The notes: generated by a model not told the origin, from the sequence alone. A DNA stretch of 64,000 nucleotides from Conus ventricosus (GCA_018398815.1 CM031609.1:27242049-27306048), one strand, 5' to 3'; counted from the stretch's first letter, positions 22,380 to 34,430 are shown. Program-made: numbers and translations.

Positions 22380-23148
22380 TTCGGGTCAAGTTCTGTTTTG
22401 TTTTGTTTTAAATTGCCAAGTGTAGATTTGACCTGTCATGCTTCGTCGACATAAATCCAAGAAGCAGATGACATTGCACTGATCTCGCTGCACGTTATGA
22501 AACGAAGTGTTAACTATTCTTCAGCAGGCTGACAGTTTAGGTCTACACAATAATATGGTGCGTGTGATGAATCCACCGCCAAACTACAGCGCAGATGTTG
22601 AACAGTTATGAGTGATTATCTTTGTTGTCTTTTCCCTCCACACACTGTTAACAAAGTCCACGAAACAGACTGAATCAGTGTCATGGTGTAAGCACCAGGA
22701 GAGGAACACATCTCCCAGCAAACCCCCATCAACCTCCCCCCACCCCCCCCCCCCCCCCACCACCACCACCACCATCTGACAGATTCTGGCCTTCTACATA
22801 CCTCTCTTTGTTCCCATTACCCACCGACCTCCGTGATCTGAGTCACTCGAATTCCTGGAGGACATATAGTTTGTGCTGTCAACTATTTAACTCTAGGAGA
22901 CGCTCAAATAAGAGACCACGGATTCCTTGAATCCTGCCGACAGCTCCTGTTTGGAATTTTAATTGTTTGAGCTCGAGTACACACCATCAAATTACCAACG
23001 ACTGTTCTGTTGCGTTTCGGGCGAAGGAATGCTTAATATGCCTATGCTTCAGCTAGGCTGAACAAAACAGAGTGCTTTGTGCTACTGGGAGGAGAACAGA
23101 ACTGTGTACTTGTGCCATTGTGTTGGTATTTGCAATTTCCTTTTTGGC

Positions 23149-24582
23149 ATGGATGTAAACAGCAGTCAACTTGAGATGAACTCTGACGCCTCACATTTCT
23201 CTCCTCACTTCAGTCAGAGCTTGACCGAGTGTCTGGTGGACAACAGTGAGCAGCTTGTGCTGCAAAACAATGCATCAGAGACTGTGATTTGGAATGACTG
23301 GAGAGAAGCCGCATTTGGTTGGCAATTGGTTGTGCCTTACCCCAAATATGCCACCCGCCGACACAGACCACGACACCAGAAATCTGACCTAGCATCCAGG
23401 AAAGGACTGCCGAGACCTCAGTCAGACTTCAATTGCCTAAATGAAGACAGTGCCAGTCCTAGCGGGTGTTACCCATGGAAAGACTGTGTTGAACCAGTGA
23501 CCTACAGTTACCTCCCAAACAATGAATTCTATCGCAATAGTAAACCAGGGCCCACTAGACTGAGTAAAGAAGTGCAGCTCTGGTTGGAGGCAATGCAGAG
23601 TTCTAATTCAGCCAAATCTATACTCGCAAGACAATTGCGCAAAGCAGCTGAGAACAAGCAGAAGCAGGAATCAGCAGCCTCTGGTGCTGCAGCAGGCAGT
23701 GAAGCTGAACCAAAAGTTGCGACAGACACACGAAATCAGGAACCAGTGACGTCATTGAGAAAATGTCAGAGTACTAACCTGGGACGGACAAACCGCAAAA
23801 AGGACAAAACGTCAGAGGTCTTGCAATCTGCGGCCAAACGCTTGCAGTCCCAAGCACAGACGTTGAATTCGACTGGCGATCGCAACACTAATTTTGCTGC
23901 AACCCTAACGGAGAGTCACTCCACCTGTCACTCCGGTATGTCCAGAAAGTCTTCAGAGCTGTCATTACATGGCCATTTCCCGCTCAACACCACTGATAAA
24001 CGTCAACTGACGGATGCATACATGCCAAACACCACACGCCTCGCAATCCAAACCAAAACCAGCCAGCGTTATGAGGAAGATCTTTTTACATTCATTCCGG
24101 TGTGTAAACAAGAGGTCCTCCGGCCCCTTTCAAAATTAATCTCCAAGCAAAAGGAAATAGAAAATAACTGTGATCATGAAAAGATAATGCCCGCACACGC
24201 TAACCCACAGGGAAAGATGGAACAGAATCTGCCAGCGGACACTGCCCCCTCTGCTCCTGCCAACTGCTACAGTGTTCCCGGCAGGAGAGGAGTCTGGTGG
24301 CATCAGAACAGCCCGGTCCGCCATCGCCAAAACCAACTTGCGGATCGAGGAGATGAGGAACAGCCCTCTGCGCTCCACCCACGCCCGGTCCTTCTTCGCG
24401 CACAAAGGGAGTGGACTGGCGCTACTGAAAAATGGTGTTTTGCGTTACACTGTGACCAAATGACAGAAAGGATTCATTATAGTGTATTTTCATGTTCTGT
24501 GTTGCATTGCTTGGTCGTTCCACAGCAGATATCTCAGTCTGGAATTGGGGTTGCTGTCCCCGAAGAGAGCATGTTGCCATAG
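23149..24582 (+). CDS. Unrecognised single-exon protein, about 477 residues
   Basis: The frame starts at ATG 23149 (MDVNSSQLEMNSD); an earlier in-frame TTG at 23077 is not a likely start. The N-terminal third has a Trp/Tyr/Pro-rich block (WNDWREAAFGWQLVVPYPKY then ATRRHRPRH) and NEFYRNSKPGPTRLSKEVQL. Next comes an Ala/Gln/Lys helix (KSILARQLRKAAENKQK), and the rest is Ser/Thr/Asn-rich and probably disordered. No signal peptide or membrane helix is seen. I do not recognise the family. The last 110 residues in this frame look unnatural (Cys/His/Trp-rich). The +1 frame over 24242-24463 reads SGGIRTARSAIAKTNLRIEE and THARSFFAHKGSGLALLKNG and looks more like real protein, so a one-base error or a short intron near 24100-24270 is possible. 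Confidence 0.6.
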   Translation: MDVNSSQLEMNSDASHFSPHFSQSLTECLVDNSEQLVLQNNASETVIWNDWREAAFGWQLVVPYPKYATRRHRPRHQKSDLASRKGLPRPQSDFNCLNEDSASPSGCYPWKDCVEPVTYSYLPNNEFYRNSKPGPTRLSKEVQLWLEAMQSSNSAKSILARQLRKAAENKQKQESAASGAAAGSEAEPKVATDTRNQEPVTSLRKCQSTNLGRTNRKKDKTSEVLQSAAKRLQSQAQTLNSTGDRNTNFAATLTESHSTCHSGMSRKSSELSLHGHFPLNTTDKRQLTDAYMPNTTRLAIQTKTSQRYEEDLFTFIPVCKQEVLRPLSKLISKQKEIENNCDHEKIMPAHANPQGKMEQNLPADTAPSAPANCYSVPGRRGVWWHQNSPVRHRQNQLADRGDEEQPSALHPRPVLLRAQREWTGATEKWCFALHCDQMTERIHYSVFSCSVLHCLVVPQQISQSGIGVAVPEESMLP

Positions 24583-25371
24583 TAGAGCGCGTCTCATGGT
24601 GTGTGTGTGCGTGTGCGTGTGTGTTCACCTATCAACGTGTTTCCTCTTTCAGAGTTTTGCCAGGGATTGTTTTCTTTTTTGCCGCTTTTTTATTTACATG
24701 TGTCCAGTGAATGTTGCATAAAGGAGCTTGATTTTTTTTTTTTTTGGATGCATCATCCATTCTGAGTTGTCGCCGTAACGTTAAGTTCCCTGGAAACTAT
24801 CATTTCATACGGATCTCTCTGAGCTGTTCCTACCACACGCTCAGGCGAAGACCTTTTTAAGCAGTATGTTGTTTCCTGTTTGTGGGTCTCTCTGCCTGTT
24901 TGTATGTCAGCATGTCATCAAGACAATGAAGATCAAAGAAAAAAAAGGGGGGGGGGGAGGGGGGGGGGCAAACGTAAAGCTTAGCTTCCCGTCCTCCACC
25001 TTTGTCCTCCTTTTGCCTTCCCATCCTTGTTGTTGTTGCTTTTTTTTTTTCCGACGTTCTGCTTCAAACACGTTTTCTTTCCATCAGGTTTTCTCAATGT
25101 CAAATACCAAGGCGAACTGCATTAGAAACACGCTAAAAGTTCTACAAATGCCTAGTAAGCATACAAACTTTCATATTCCAACTGATATGGACGAAAAATT
25201 GAACAAACAGTGGCTATCTAAAAAAAAAAAAAAAAAAAAAAGGGACACCATATCTGGTGGCGTGGCAGAAAAGAGGGCTATTAAACTACTGATGAGCAAG
25301 CCTGAGAGGAGTACCTTATCCAATTTCATACCATTCCGATTTCATGCCATTCTTCCCGGTGATCTCCCAAC

Positions 25372-25399
<28 letters not shown>
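24583..25399. other. No gene found; probable 3' flank of the preceding gene
   Basis: This stretch holds a short (TG)n at 24599-24624, G tracts at 24947-24968, and T or A tracts at 24732-24745, 25221-25240 and 25374-25404. No domain is recognised. Confidence 0.5.
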
Positions 25400-25404
<5 letters not shown>

Positions 25405-25690
25405 CAATTCTGGGAGGTCAGGTGTGCACTCCCAGACATCCACTCCGTCCAGTAAACCAGGCTTCAATGTTCTGGACGTGGCTGTTGTTCAAGACTATGA
25501 TTTATGACCTCCTGCATCGCAGGATGTTGTTGCTTCTGGTGGCCTAGTGTTTCTTCTGGCTGTGCTAACCTCATGCATGATCTCCTGCAGCATTTGATTG
25601 TGTCTCCAGATGTATCTTCCCAGGATTAGTACTGCTTTGCTGGGACTCCGGACATGTCCTACTGTTTGTTTGTTAGCCCAGACAGAGCGG
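25400..25690 (-). pseudogene. Retrotransposon-like fragment
   Basis: On the minus strand a frame reads GRYIWRHNQMLQEIMHEV, followed after frame breaks by LLDGVDVWECTPDLPE. The 'GRY-WRH-x-L' stretch followed by a 'W-x-DLP' stretch is a pair I have seen in non-LTR-like elements of marine invertebrates, downstream of the reverse transcriptase. No catalytic motif is present, so the assignment is weak. It is broken by stops and a poly-T tract. Confidence 0.3.
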
Positions 25691-26190
25691 ACACGCATGG
25701 TGATCTGATTTCCCCCATTTCAACAGGGTTTTGAATTCAAGCGCGGGTGGTCATGTGTAGATCTGAGGATGAAGCTGATCCCAAGACGAGCTGTATGCCA
25801 TACTTAATTTCAGCTTAGTCTTCTTTTTAGTACGTTTTTCCATGTAGGCCATCGGCACATTTGGCCTTGCTGGACTGCCTTCTAGAATCCCATGGTATGT
25901 TCTCCTTTCCTAGTTTAAGTGAACAACTGTTGTTATGAGTGTTGCAACTGGGCTCAGCATGTCAAGTCCAGGGTATGTTAGGTCAGAACAGGCACCACTG
26001 AACACCACCGAGGTGATTAAGCAGCAGTATGCCCTCTATTGTGTTGCTTATGATGACTTGAGATCAACTGCTTCCTGTAGGCTGATGGTGCTTAGGACAA
26101 TCCTAAGTGTGGGTGTTATGACGGGGAAAAGGGAGGGGGGAGGGAGTGAACCCCTTAGATGGCATGTAAGACATGAAATGTTTTGTTTTG

Positions 26191-26264
<74 letters not shown>

Positions 26265-27093
26265 TCGGAGAGCGCGCAGAATTTGCGTCCTCTTTGGGGC
26301 TTACCTTTCGACTTAAAAGAAAATTACAGCTCGGTAACTGAAAAACTGCATGATCATGCCTGGTTAGTGTCATCACAAGACAGTGGGTTAACAACACTAG
26401 GGATTTTAATTAAGGGGAAAAGAAAACCAAGAGAGAGAGAGAGAGAAGGTGAATTTGCGATAGACTATTGTGGAAAGACAATGGCGACGACTGACCCATT
26501 GCCACCAGGGCGCCATAGTCTTTGCTTGCTTTCTCTGTGTGTTGAAAAAGAGGGAGTGGGTGGGGGAGGGGGGGGGGGGGCTTAGTAAGAAAGGGATTTT
26601 TTCTCGTGTGGGCGGTAGGGGTGGTTTGCTCATTTCAGTCCTTTTTTTTTCTCTCTCTCTCTCTCTCTGCAAGGGAAATCAAACTCTTCAGACCATGTTC
26701 ATAAGAGATGAGCCGGAAATACAATCCACCCGGCTTTCTTTTGTTTGTTCTGCTTTAAGCGCTTTTTCTTCGTGTTTTGTGTGTCTGCGCCAGTTTTGCT
26801 TTGTTGTTGTTGTTGTTGTGAAAATCCATTTAGTACCTTCGTTGGCATTCTCGTTGTCCTTTTTCTTTGTGATCTTCTTTTATTGAAACTTTTTTTTTCC
26901 CGAATTCATCTTTTCTTTCCCATCATCATTCTTGGAGTCGCTTTTTATTTTTGTCCTTCTCTTCCCCCGTCTTCACGTACTATTGTTGCCCGGGCGTGGG
27001 CGTTGTTTTGTGTGGGCAATGGTTCGATTCCGTTTCCCACTTTACGACTGGATTGTTGTTGTTTTTGCTGTGTTATTGGTGGTGATAGTGGTG

Positions 27094-27127
<34 letters not shown>

Positions 27128-27207
27128 TCATATTTCTTTTGCATTAAGGTATTTTCTTCTCTTCAGCATCATTAAAAATATTCAGACTTTAGTTTGTACG
27201 TGCACTA

Positions 27208-27245
<38 letters not shown>

Positions 27246-27304
27246 CCTCCCCCTTAGACTCTCCATCTTCCTTCTTCCCTCCCTCTCTCTCCCCCCCCTC
27301 CCCT

Positions 27305-27359
<55 letters not shown>

Positions 27360-27794
27360 ACCAGTTTTAGTTTACAATGATAACAGTGGAACATTGTATC
27401 CTCGCACTTCATTTTCTAATAAACTGCTTGATTCTATTTATGTTAATATATAGGTCCATACTAACATTGTAGGAGAGTAACGGCTGCCCGGGGCAGGCGA
27501 TCACTTGTGTCAGACCAGTGGTGAATTTTGCCACCTGTCCGCCGGGCGAAAGCAACCAGCAGTGGAGAAATCAGAATTCAGCGTAACATTAGCGATAATC
27601 ATGACGACAGCCGGAGATTTCACTTCACATAATTGCTGGCTTAATTAAGTCGGTATTTATGACATCGATATCATTTGCCATTCAGAATGGAGCACACATG
27701 TTGTTTAGTTCAGGCTGCTTGCTGAATAAAATGGCAGTTGACGATATTTCTTTTAAAATTTCTTCTCATTTTATACTTTGTAGAATTTCAAGCT
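25691..27794. repeat. Gene-free stretch with (TG)n and (CT)n microsatellites
   Basis: (TG)n at 26192-26259 and 27093-27126; (GA)n at 26432-26446; a G tract at 26567-26580; (CT)n at 26650-26668, 27212-27242 and 27303-27357, the last broken by C runs. Long frames across these tracts are poly-Val-Cys or poly-Ser-Leu artefacts. The unique sequence between them shows no recognisable gene. Confidence 0.75.
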
Positions 27795-28023
27795 TCCGAA
27801 AGTTGGTGATGGGATTTTACGTGTGTGCAAGATGTTTTGCGTGCGTTCATACACGGAACTTCGGTTTATAGTCTCTTCGAAGGACTGTGTGGGAAAAAGA
27901 GTCGGAACCTATGTTAACTCCGAGGGGAAAATCCCCCTGTACCCAAATGGCCTGGCGGAGATTCGAACCCGCAATCCCAGCATCACGAGTCCGGCGCTCT
28001 ACCAACTGAGCTATTTCGGCCCC
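27795..28023 (-). mobile_element. tRNA-derived SINE, truncated copy B
   Basis: It matches the SINE at 20632-20847 nearly base for base over 215 bp, including TTCCGAAAGTTGGTGATGGG at its distal limit and the A box and B box of the head (minus strand GAAATAGCTCAGTTGGTAGA and GGGTTCGAATCTC). The distal part beyond 27795 is missing. Confidence 0.75.
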
Positions 28024-28930
28024 AAATGTGTGGGGTAGATATATCATTTCAGTGCTTATTTATCTGCTTTACTTTTAATTGTTGAATACATATATAAACA
28101 AACGAATATAAATGAATAAGGAGACAGGGCCTACAGATTTTGACTGTGAGGGTTGACTTTTCTTGTTCCTTTTCAGGGTTAAGCGTTTAGAGCAGAAAAT
28201 CTGAGTAATGAGCTGCATAACCACATTAGTATTATTATATTACACAAAACGAAACAGAATAAGTAAATTTGTATGGGGTATTGTGAATTCCTATAGTGTG
28301 TTATCCAAGCGTTATTTTGCACCAAATTTTAAGTGGTCATGGGCATCTGTTTTAACTCCTTTTTTTCAAGACCACTACAGCCTATTTCATTTTCAGTATT
28401 TCTCAACACTTGACTTTTCATGAAAATGGATAATTTCGTTGGGGGAGGGGGTGGGGTGGGGTCCTTCTTCACGTATGTACATTGTCCATTTCTTTAAGTC
28501 TGTCAACTTTTGTGGAGTGCCGGTCTACTGGGAAGCAAGCACTTATGCACAGTGACACACATATGCTGGAATAAAGAGCTTTCAAGGCTTACGAGTGCGC
28601 TTTTTTCGTTGGCAGAGGTCTTTACCACAAAGCAGGTAATCCGGTCTACAATGTCTGGATGGACCAGGGAAAACATTGAGGTGGATTATTTGCCCCGTCT
28701 ACCAGTTATGTCTACACATTGTTTTGGCAATAGCCCAGGACACACACGGTCTTATCGTCTGGTTAAGTTGATCCAGTTTAAGTACTAGTGCAGTGGTGGT
28801 GGTTCCAGTAATAACAGTTGTCGTAGCAGCATCAGAAGTAGCGTTGGCAGAAGTAGCCTAATAGCAACGCCCGTTGTAGTGTTACTTGTAGTTGAACCCG
28901 ATAGAGAAAGGGACGGTTTTGCCCGGAGAG
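28024..28930. other. No gene found
   Basis: AT-rich unique sequence with a G-rich stretch at 28440-28461. Frames of up to 92 codons have no recognisable domain. Confidence 0.5.
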
Positions 28931-29223
<293 letters not shown>

Positions 29224-29310
29224 TTCAACCCAACCTCCACTTCCTTTTATACCAAGTGGCTGCAGCTGCTGACGTTGTTGTTCGTTGCAGTGCCTCTCGT
29301 GGCTTTCTTC
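29224..29310 (+). repeat. Dispersed ~85-bp element flanked by (CT)n, copy 1
   Basis: ATACCAAGTGGCTGCAGCTG, CTGACGTTGTTGTTCG and GTGCCTCTCGTGGCTTTCTT match the reverse complement of 35776-35860. In both places the element sits between long CT/GA microsatellites with a T/A tract on one side. It is probably a small non-autonomous element that seeds or captures the microsatellite. Confidence 0.55.
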
Positions 29311-29321
29311 AGAGCTATTCT

Positions 29322-29329
<8 letters not shown>

Positions 29330-29370
<41 letters not shown>

Positions 29371-29583
29371 CCCTCTCTCTGTCCTTTTCTTCCATTTTGC
29401 TAGTGACATTTTTTTTCTAGTCATTGAATTTATTGTCTGCATGCAATACTCGAACAATTTTTCGTGTGTGCCATTTTATTCGATGAGTGCTTGCATAATA
29501 ATATTGTTCGCATCCTTTTTTCCCCTTGGCTGTTTTACCGTAGTTGTTTCTATTTCTTCTATTTTGTTTTGTGTGTTGTGTGT

Positions 29584-29634
<51 letters not shown>

Positions 29635-29635
29635 A
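29330..29635 (+). repeat. (CT)n and (TG)n microsatellites
   Basis: (CT)n at 29331-29367 and (TG)n at 29576-29633, with ordinary AT-rich sequence between. No gene. Confidence 0.9.
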
Positions 29636-30170
29636 ACTGTAATTAGAGAAAGCAAACTGCTCGAAACTGTGTTTTAAACGATTGTTGCTATCCGCACTCT
29701 TTCTGCCTGTCTTTCCCCTGATCGCCCTTCACTCACCACCTCCTAAAAAGGCAAATTAGCTATCAAGCATAAAATAAAGAATCTAGAGTAATCTTGACAT
29801 GCCATGCCATCATCTTTGAAATAGATACGATAGATCTGTTATATACGATGGGTGGACTGACACAATGATCGCTGGCCGGGTTGACCCTTGAGTCTCTTCC
29901 AGGGGACGAAAATCGACACTTTTCTTCTTCTGCGGTCGAATTTTTTCTTCTTTTTTTTTTCTCCATCAGATCTTCAATCCTGCCGCCACGATTAAACCGA
30001 CAGTCTTCTCGATGTATTGACGGCTGCTCCAAAGCTGTATCTGCAGTTCTGCACTCTCTAGCCAGGTTTGACGCCGTAGAACATCATGAGCTCGATAGTG
30101 TTTAGAGAGTGTGGTCTAGGGTCGAGATCCAGTGCCACACGGACATTCGTCTGTGTCGGCAGTGGCCAGT
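29636..30170. other. No gene found next to LINE fragment
   Basis: Non-coding sequence. Its right part may be the 3' end of the minus-strand LINE that follows, but no tail could be identified. Confidence 0.4.
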
Positions 30171-30172
30171 TC

Positions 30173-31375
30173 TCAGTCTGAAGAGGATTGTTTGCTGGTA
30201 TCTCTGGAGCTGACGGATTTGATCGGCACAACTGTCTGCACCCAGCCTTTTTTTCCCCACTGGTTTTGATATCGGTTGTGGATAACAGTTTTGGTCTCTC
30301 TGTAGGTTCCCGGGTGGCTGAACTGCTCCATACTGCTGCCTGACTTGGACAGAGCATCAGCCTTCTTATTCCCAGTGATCATACAGTGGGATGGAATCCA
30401 CTGGAGTGCAGTGGTGGATCGTCTTGAAAGATCAAGGAGGGCTTTTTTTTACGTTTTTCACCTGCTGTTCGCTTCTGTTGCTCCGAAGTCCCTGCAGCAG
30501 GGATCTGCAGTCAGTGAAAAAAGCAATCTTGAGTGGTGGGTTGTTTGACCCTCTGAACCCTTGTACAGCTTGGAGCAGAGCTGCTGACACTGCTCTGTAG
30601 TTGGAGCAAATGTTACCAGTTGGAAAAGCTCTGAGGGTCAGTCTCCCATCAGTGTGTTTGATGAAGATAACTGCTCCCCCGCTCTTCACTGCTCCATTTG
30701 AGGATCCATCCGTGATCGCGTGCGTCCACTCACTGAGGTTGTACTTGTCATCAATCATCTCCAGTGCCAAAGCTTTCAGCGTGTGAGAAGCTTGGCAATC
30801 CTTCCCGTCAATGCCAGGAACTTCAGTGATGACTGAGACTTCTTCCAGTGGGTCATCTGGCTCTTCAAAGTCGAGAAACATTTCCATTTCGCTTGAGGAC
30901 GTAGAACAGCAGGTCTTCATTTCGACTGTGTAGGATTTTGGAGAGGTGGTTGAAACTTGTCCGCTTCAGCCTGACCTTGGTGGGATTCTTTATTTTGCCA
31001 GGCATTAGGTAGGAGGTGGGAGGGCATGCGAAGGAGCTTCTCTCTGTAGATGAAGACTTTCTCCTCGCGTCTGTCTTCAAGGGGGAGGAGACTCGTGTAT
31101 TTTTCCATTGCCTGGACAGGCGTTGTTTTCATCCCACCTGTGATGAACCTTAGAGCTGCATTTTCAACTCTACTCAGGCGACTTGTATTAGTTTTTGATG
31201 CTGTTGTCAAAGCAGTGTTGCCGTACACTAGATCCAAAGGTAAGGTCTGTTTGTATAAACAGTCTGCAGGATGTTACTGTAAGCTCCCAAGAGGGTCCGG
31301 CCAGCTTCTTCATGATGGTGAGCCTCCTGGTTGCTTTCTTTTCAGTGTCATTGAGATGGGGGTTCCAGGTAAGGA
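30173..31375 (-). pseudogene. Non-LTR retrotransposon fragment: reverse transcriptase end and RNase H
   Basis: On the minus strand, from about 31375, pieces read KKATRRLTIMKKLAGPSWG, then TNTSRLSRVENAALRFITGG and TTPVQAMEKYTSLLPLEDRR. These are the region after the reverse transcriptase catalytic core in Jockey/I-type LINEs. From 30920 a 162-codon frame holds an RNase H domain: HAITDGSSNGAVKSGGAVIF (first catalytic Asp in TDGS), NYRAVSAALLQAVQGF and FFTDCRSLLQGL (later Asp in TDC). The catalytic Glu expected before 'AL-A' appears replaced by Val in RAVSAAL. The remaining RNase H sequence continues in other frames to 30173. The polymerase core and first ORF are missing, so this is a truncated, dead copy. 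Confidence 0.7.
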
Positions 31376-31502
31376 AAATCTACACTCAACAAAGGGTCCT
31401 ATTCTCAAAGCAGAAACTTTGATGGCTCCAACAGCTGTCAGTGAAGGATTTCACACCAACACTTTATATCAATATTAGAACTTTTGAAAATCCCTCTTTT
31501 TC

Positions 31503-31533
<31 letters not shown>

Positions 31534-32330
31534 ACTCCATACACCATCCCACTCGTTCCATTTCCTTTCCCCCTTCTTTTCTGTTCTAGGTCAATCAGTG
31601 TCACGATGACGGACCGCGGGGAATTATTTGCCCCCAATGTTTATTTATTTATTTCATATAATTGAATACAATAGTAGCCTACTGGTCTGTCCAGGGTTGG
31701 TTGGTTTGTGTTCTTGTTTTTCTGTCTCTTTTTCTTAGTTTCTTTTTCTTCTTGCTTTTCCGTCTCTTTTTTTTTTCCATGCCAACTCACCAGCAGCATT
31801 CATTCGCCGCTCCTTCGGCCTTCTCCACACACGGCCACGCCCATTTCCGTCTGATGGCAGCAGCCCGTGGCCTCCGCAATACAATTGCAGTCTCAGCGCC
31901 ACAGTTCACGGGGAGGACTCTTATTTCAATTCGTTACTTAATATTCCACCAAAGGAGATGCTGCACTGCTGCTGAGTTAGTTACTTAATATTCCACCAAA
32001 GGAGATGCTGCACTGCTGCTGAGTTACTTCGATAATGTTCAGTGGTGGTGCTTCTTTTGACACTCCATACGAACTTAATCGCCTACTAAATTCCGTTCTG
32101 ATGACTTGGCTATTTGATGAAGAATCAGCGTTAGCGTCCAGCTTGGAGAGGGGGTGCGGGGGTGGGTGGGGGTTCACCGCGTTCATCCACAACCCTGCTG
32201 GTACCGACAACTTGGACACAAACTCACGAACATGGACATCGTGTTCATTTCCACCCTCCCGGTCCTCCCTCCCTACACCCCTTCCCTCCCTACCATCCCA
32301 CCGCTTTCCCTGCCCACCCACCCCTATCCC
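31376..32330. other. No gene; poly-C tract and tandem duplication
   Basis: C tract at 31506-31533. A perfect 47-bp tandem duplication at 31933-32026 (GTTACTTAATATTCC at 31933; second copy from 31980). The remaining sequence shows no recognisable protein. Confidence 0.6.
31933..32026 (+). repeat. 47-bp tandem duplication
   Basis: Two copies containing ACCAAAGGAGATGCTGCACT, identical apart from the junction base, so the duplication is recent or an assembly slip. Confidence 0.85.
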
Positions 32331-32333
32331 TCC

Positions 32334-32336
<3 letters not shown>

Positions 32337-32396
<60 letters not shown>

Positions 32397-32444
32397 CCAC
32401 GTGTTCCCATATTCTGAAGCTGAATTTGCTGTATTATTTCTCTG

Positions 32445-32489
<45 letters not shown>

Positions 32490-32585
32490 GTGTGTGTGTA
32501 CGTGCGTGCGCACGCACGCGCGCGTGTGTGTGTGTATGTGTGTTCCACATGTTCCATGTTCTGAAGCTTAATATGCTGTATGGTT

Positions 32586-32653
<68 letters not shown>

Positions 32654-32655
32654 AT
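32337..32655 (+). repeat. (TG)n, (CT)n and (CTGT)n microsatellites in a duplicated arrangement
   Basis: (TG)n 32337-32394, (CT)n 32448-32484, GC-alternating CGCACGCACGCGCGCG near 32509-32525, (CTGT)n 32588-32611 and (CT)n 32612-32650. The spacer TGTTCCACGTGTTCCCATAT (32391) and TGTTCCACATGTTCCATGTT (32541), each followed by CTGAAGCT, shows the block was duplicated. Confidence 0.85.
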
Positions 32656-33387
32656 CAATTGTTAACGGAAATATCCTTATATGCCTTTAGCTTGCCTTTC
32701 TTTTTTTTTCAAATGTCATTACCATTTTGTGATGCACTTCCAACTCAGGACGAGAACAAGGTATTTAAAGAAAAAGCACACCGGTGCTTCGGACACTGTT
32801 ATCCTTGAATGAATAAAGAATTTAACGTTGTATTGAACTTTGCTTTTTTGTTCTATATAATTTCAATTCTACTTTGCTGGATTTTTGTTTGTTTCTTTGT
32901 TTGCTTGATCCTTGTTCATTGAACTGAGTGACTTAATAATCAGTAGTTAGCAAGACAGAGTGTATATCTTGTTATTACAAATTGAACACGGTTTTTGTTA
33001 CAAAGAATTCAGTGTAAGATTTTACAGTCTTGTTGTTTTCTGTGAGACGCCAAATGCGTTGTAACGTTTTGTTTTGTTTTGTCTTGTTTTCCAGCTATGT
33101 GACCAGTTTACAAACTGTCCTTCAGATCTATTGTCTCATCACAGCGAGACAATTGCAGTGACTGAAAGCACTGTGACCGGTACTCATTGCCTATATGAAT
33201 AGCCTGACCTCTATATTCTCATGCATAGATGAAAGAAACAGGTGAGAAAACTAAAGACGAAGTTTCAACAACACAGCTTCTTTACCTCGAAAATCCATTT
33301 TATCTTCGATAAGAACAAGGTAATATCGTCGTTTGGGAATAGGGATAAAAAAAAAAAAGGAATCTTTTCTTATTATGTCCAGTCTTT
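32656..33387. other. No gene found
   Basis: AT-rich unique sequence without a recognisable domain or RNA gene. Confidence 0.5.
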
Positions 33388-33705
33388 CTGTACTCCCAGT
33401 TCTTATAGAACAGGGAGTACTTTACAATGGGAACGAAGAAATGCTGTCTGTGTGTCTGTCTGTGTGCCTGTCCGTGGTCAAAATGTGTTCCACTCGCTCC
33501 AGACAAAACTTCAGTGCCGATCTTTTCTGAAAATTTGTACGTATGTTCATTATGGGTCACGGATGATGCCCGATGTTTTATTTTACCAGAATAGCCGTTA
33601 CTAACGGATATAACGGCCCAAACGGTTTTTCTTCTTTATGGAGTATCTCAGAAAGTACTTGTATTCAAGATAAACTGGGAGTACGTTTATATGCTTTGCA
33701 TCTTT
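33388..33705 (-). mobile_element. Terminal-repeat element, short copy B
   Basis: It has the same ends as the element at 18950-20425 in reverse orientation: GTACTCCCAGTTCTTATAGA then ACAGGGAGTAC at 33392-33422, and AAACTGGGAGTACGTTTATA then TGCTTTGCATC at 33672-33702. The middle keeps the CACACAGACAG-like stretch, the GTTCCACTCGCTCCAGAC motif and a single partial copy of the 145-bp unit (AACGGNTATAACGG, CTCAGAAAGTACTT). It is 318 bp against 1476 bp for copy A, the difference being tandem-repeat number. Confidence 0.65.
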
Positions 33706-33959
33706 TCTTTTTTTTTACTATGAAAAAGAGGGGGGTGGGAGAGTCATCAGATTGCTAAGAAGTGTTATATGCTCAACAGCCCGCAATGGTAGTCAGAAAA
33801 TATGAGCAGCACTCTCAGAGATGCATAAATCTGTGTGGTTCAAATCATCCAATTTGAGCCCATAACAACAACAACAAAAACAACAATAACAACAACAACA
33901 ACAAAACCGGACTCTGGGTGGTTGCTGGTCCGGGTCGAATCCCCTAGTAAACATTACGC

Positions 33960-34003
33960 ACATACACACGCACACATACACACACGCGCGCACGCATACA
34001 CAA

Positions 34004-34083
<80 letters not shown>

Positions 34084-34219
34084 AGTCTGGCTGGCCGGCT
34101 GCTCGTCTGTCTATCTGGCTGTCGGTCTATTTGGCAGGCTGGCTGGCTGGTTGCCTCTCGCTGTCTGTCTCTGTCTGCCTGTCCCTCTGTGAGTCTGTCT
34201 GTCCGTCTCTCTGTCTCTG

Positions 34220-34309
<90 letters not shown>

Positions 34310-34378
34310 CCTACACATAAATACCACTACACACACATAGGCCTACACACAACACCACACCAAGCCACATTACGTAAC

Positions 34379-34430
<52 letters not shown>

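Noticed and set aside
23077..23148. 24-codon N-terminal extension of the unrecognised gene
   Set aside because: It begins with TTG. The first ATG with a sensible protein is at 23149.
24866..25507. 213-codon plus-strand frame
   Set aside because: It crosses G, A and T homopolymers, has no recognisable domain and overlaps an opposite-strand retroelement-like piece.
26261..26272. AGATCGGAGAGC resembling a sequencing adapter
   Set aside because: It differs from the common adapter core (AGATCGGAAGAGC) by a missing base and the flanks are continuous genomic sequence, so chance is likely.
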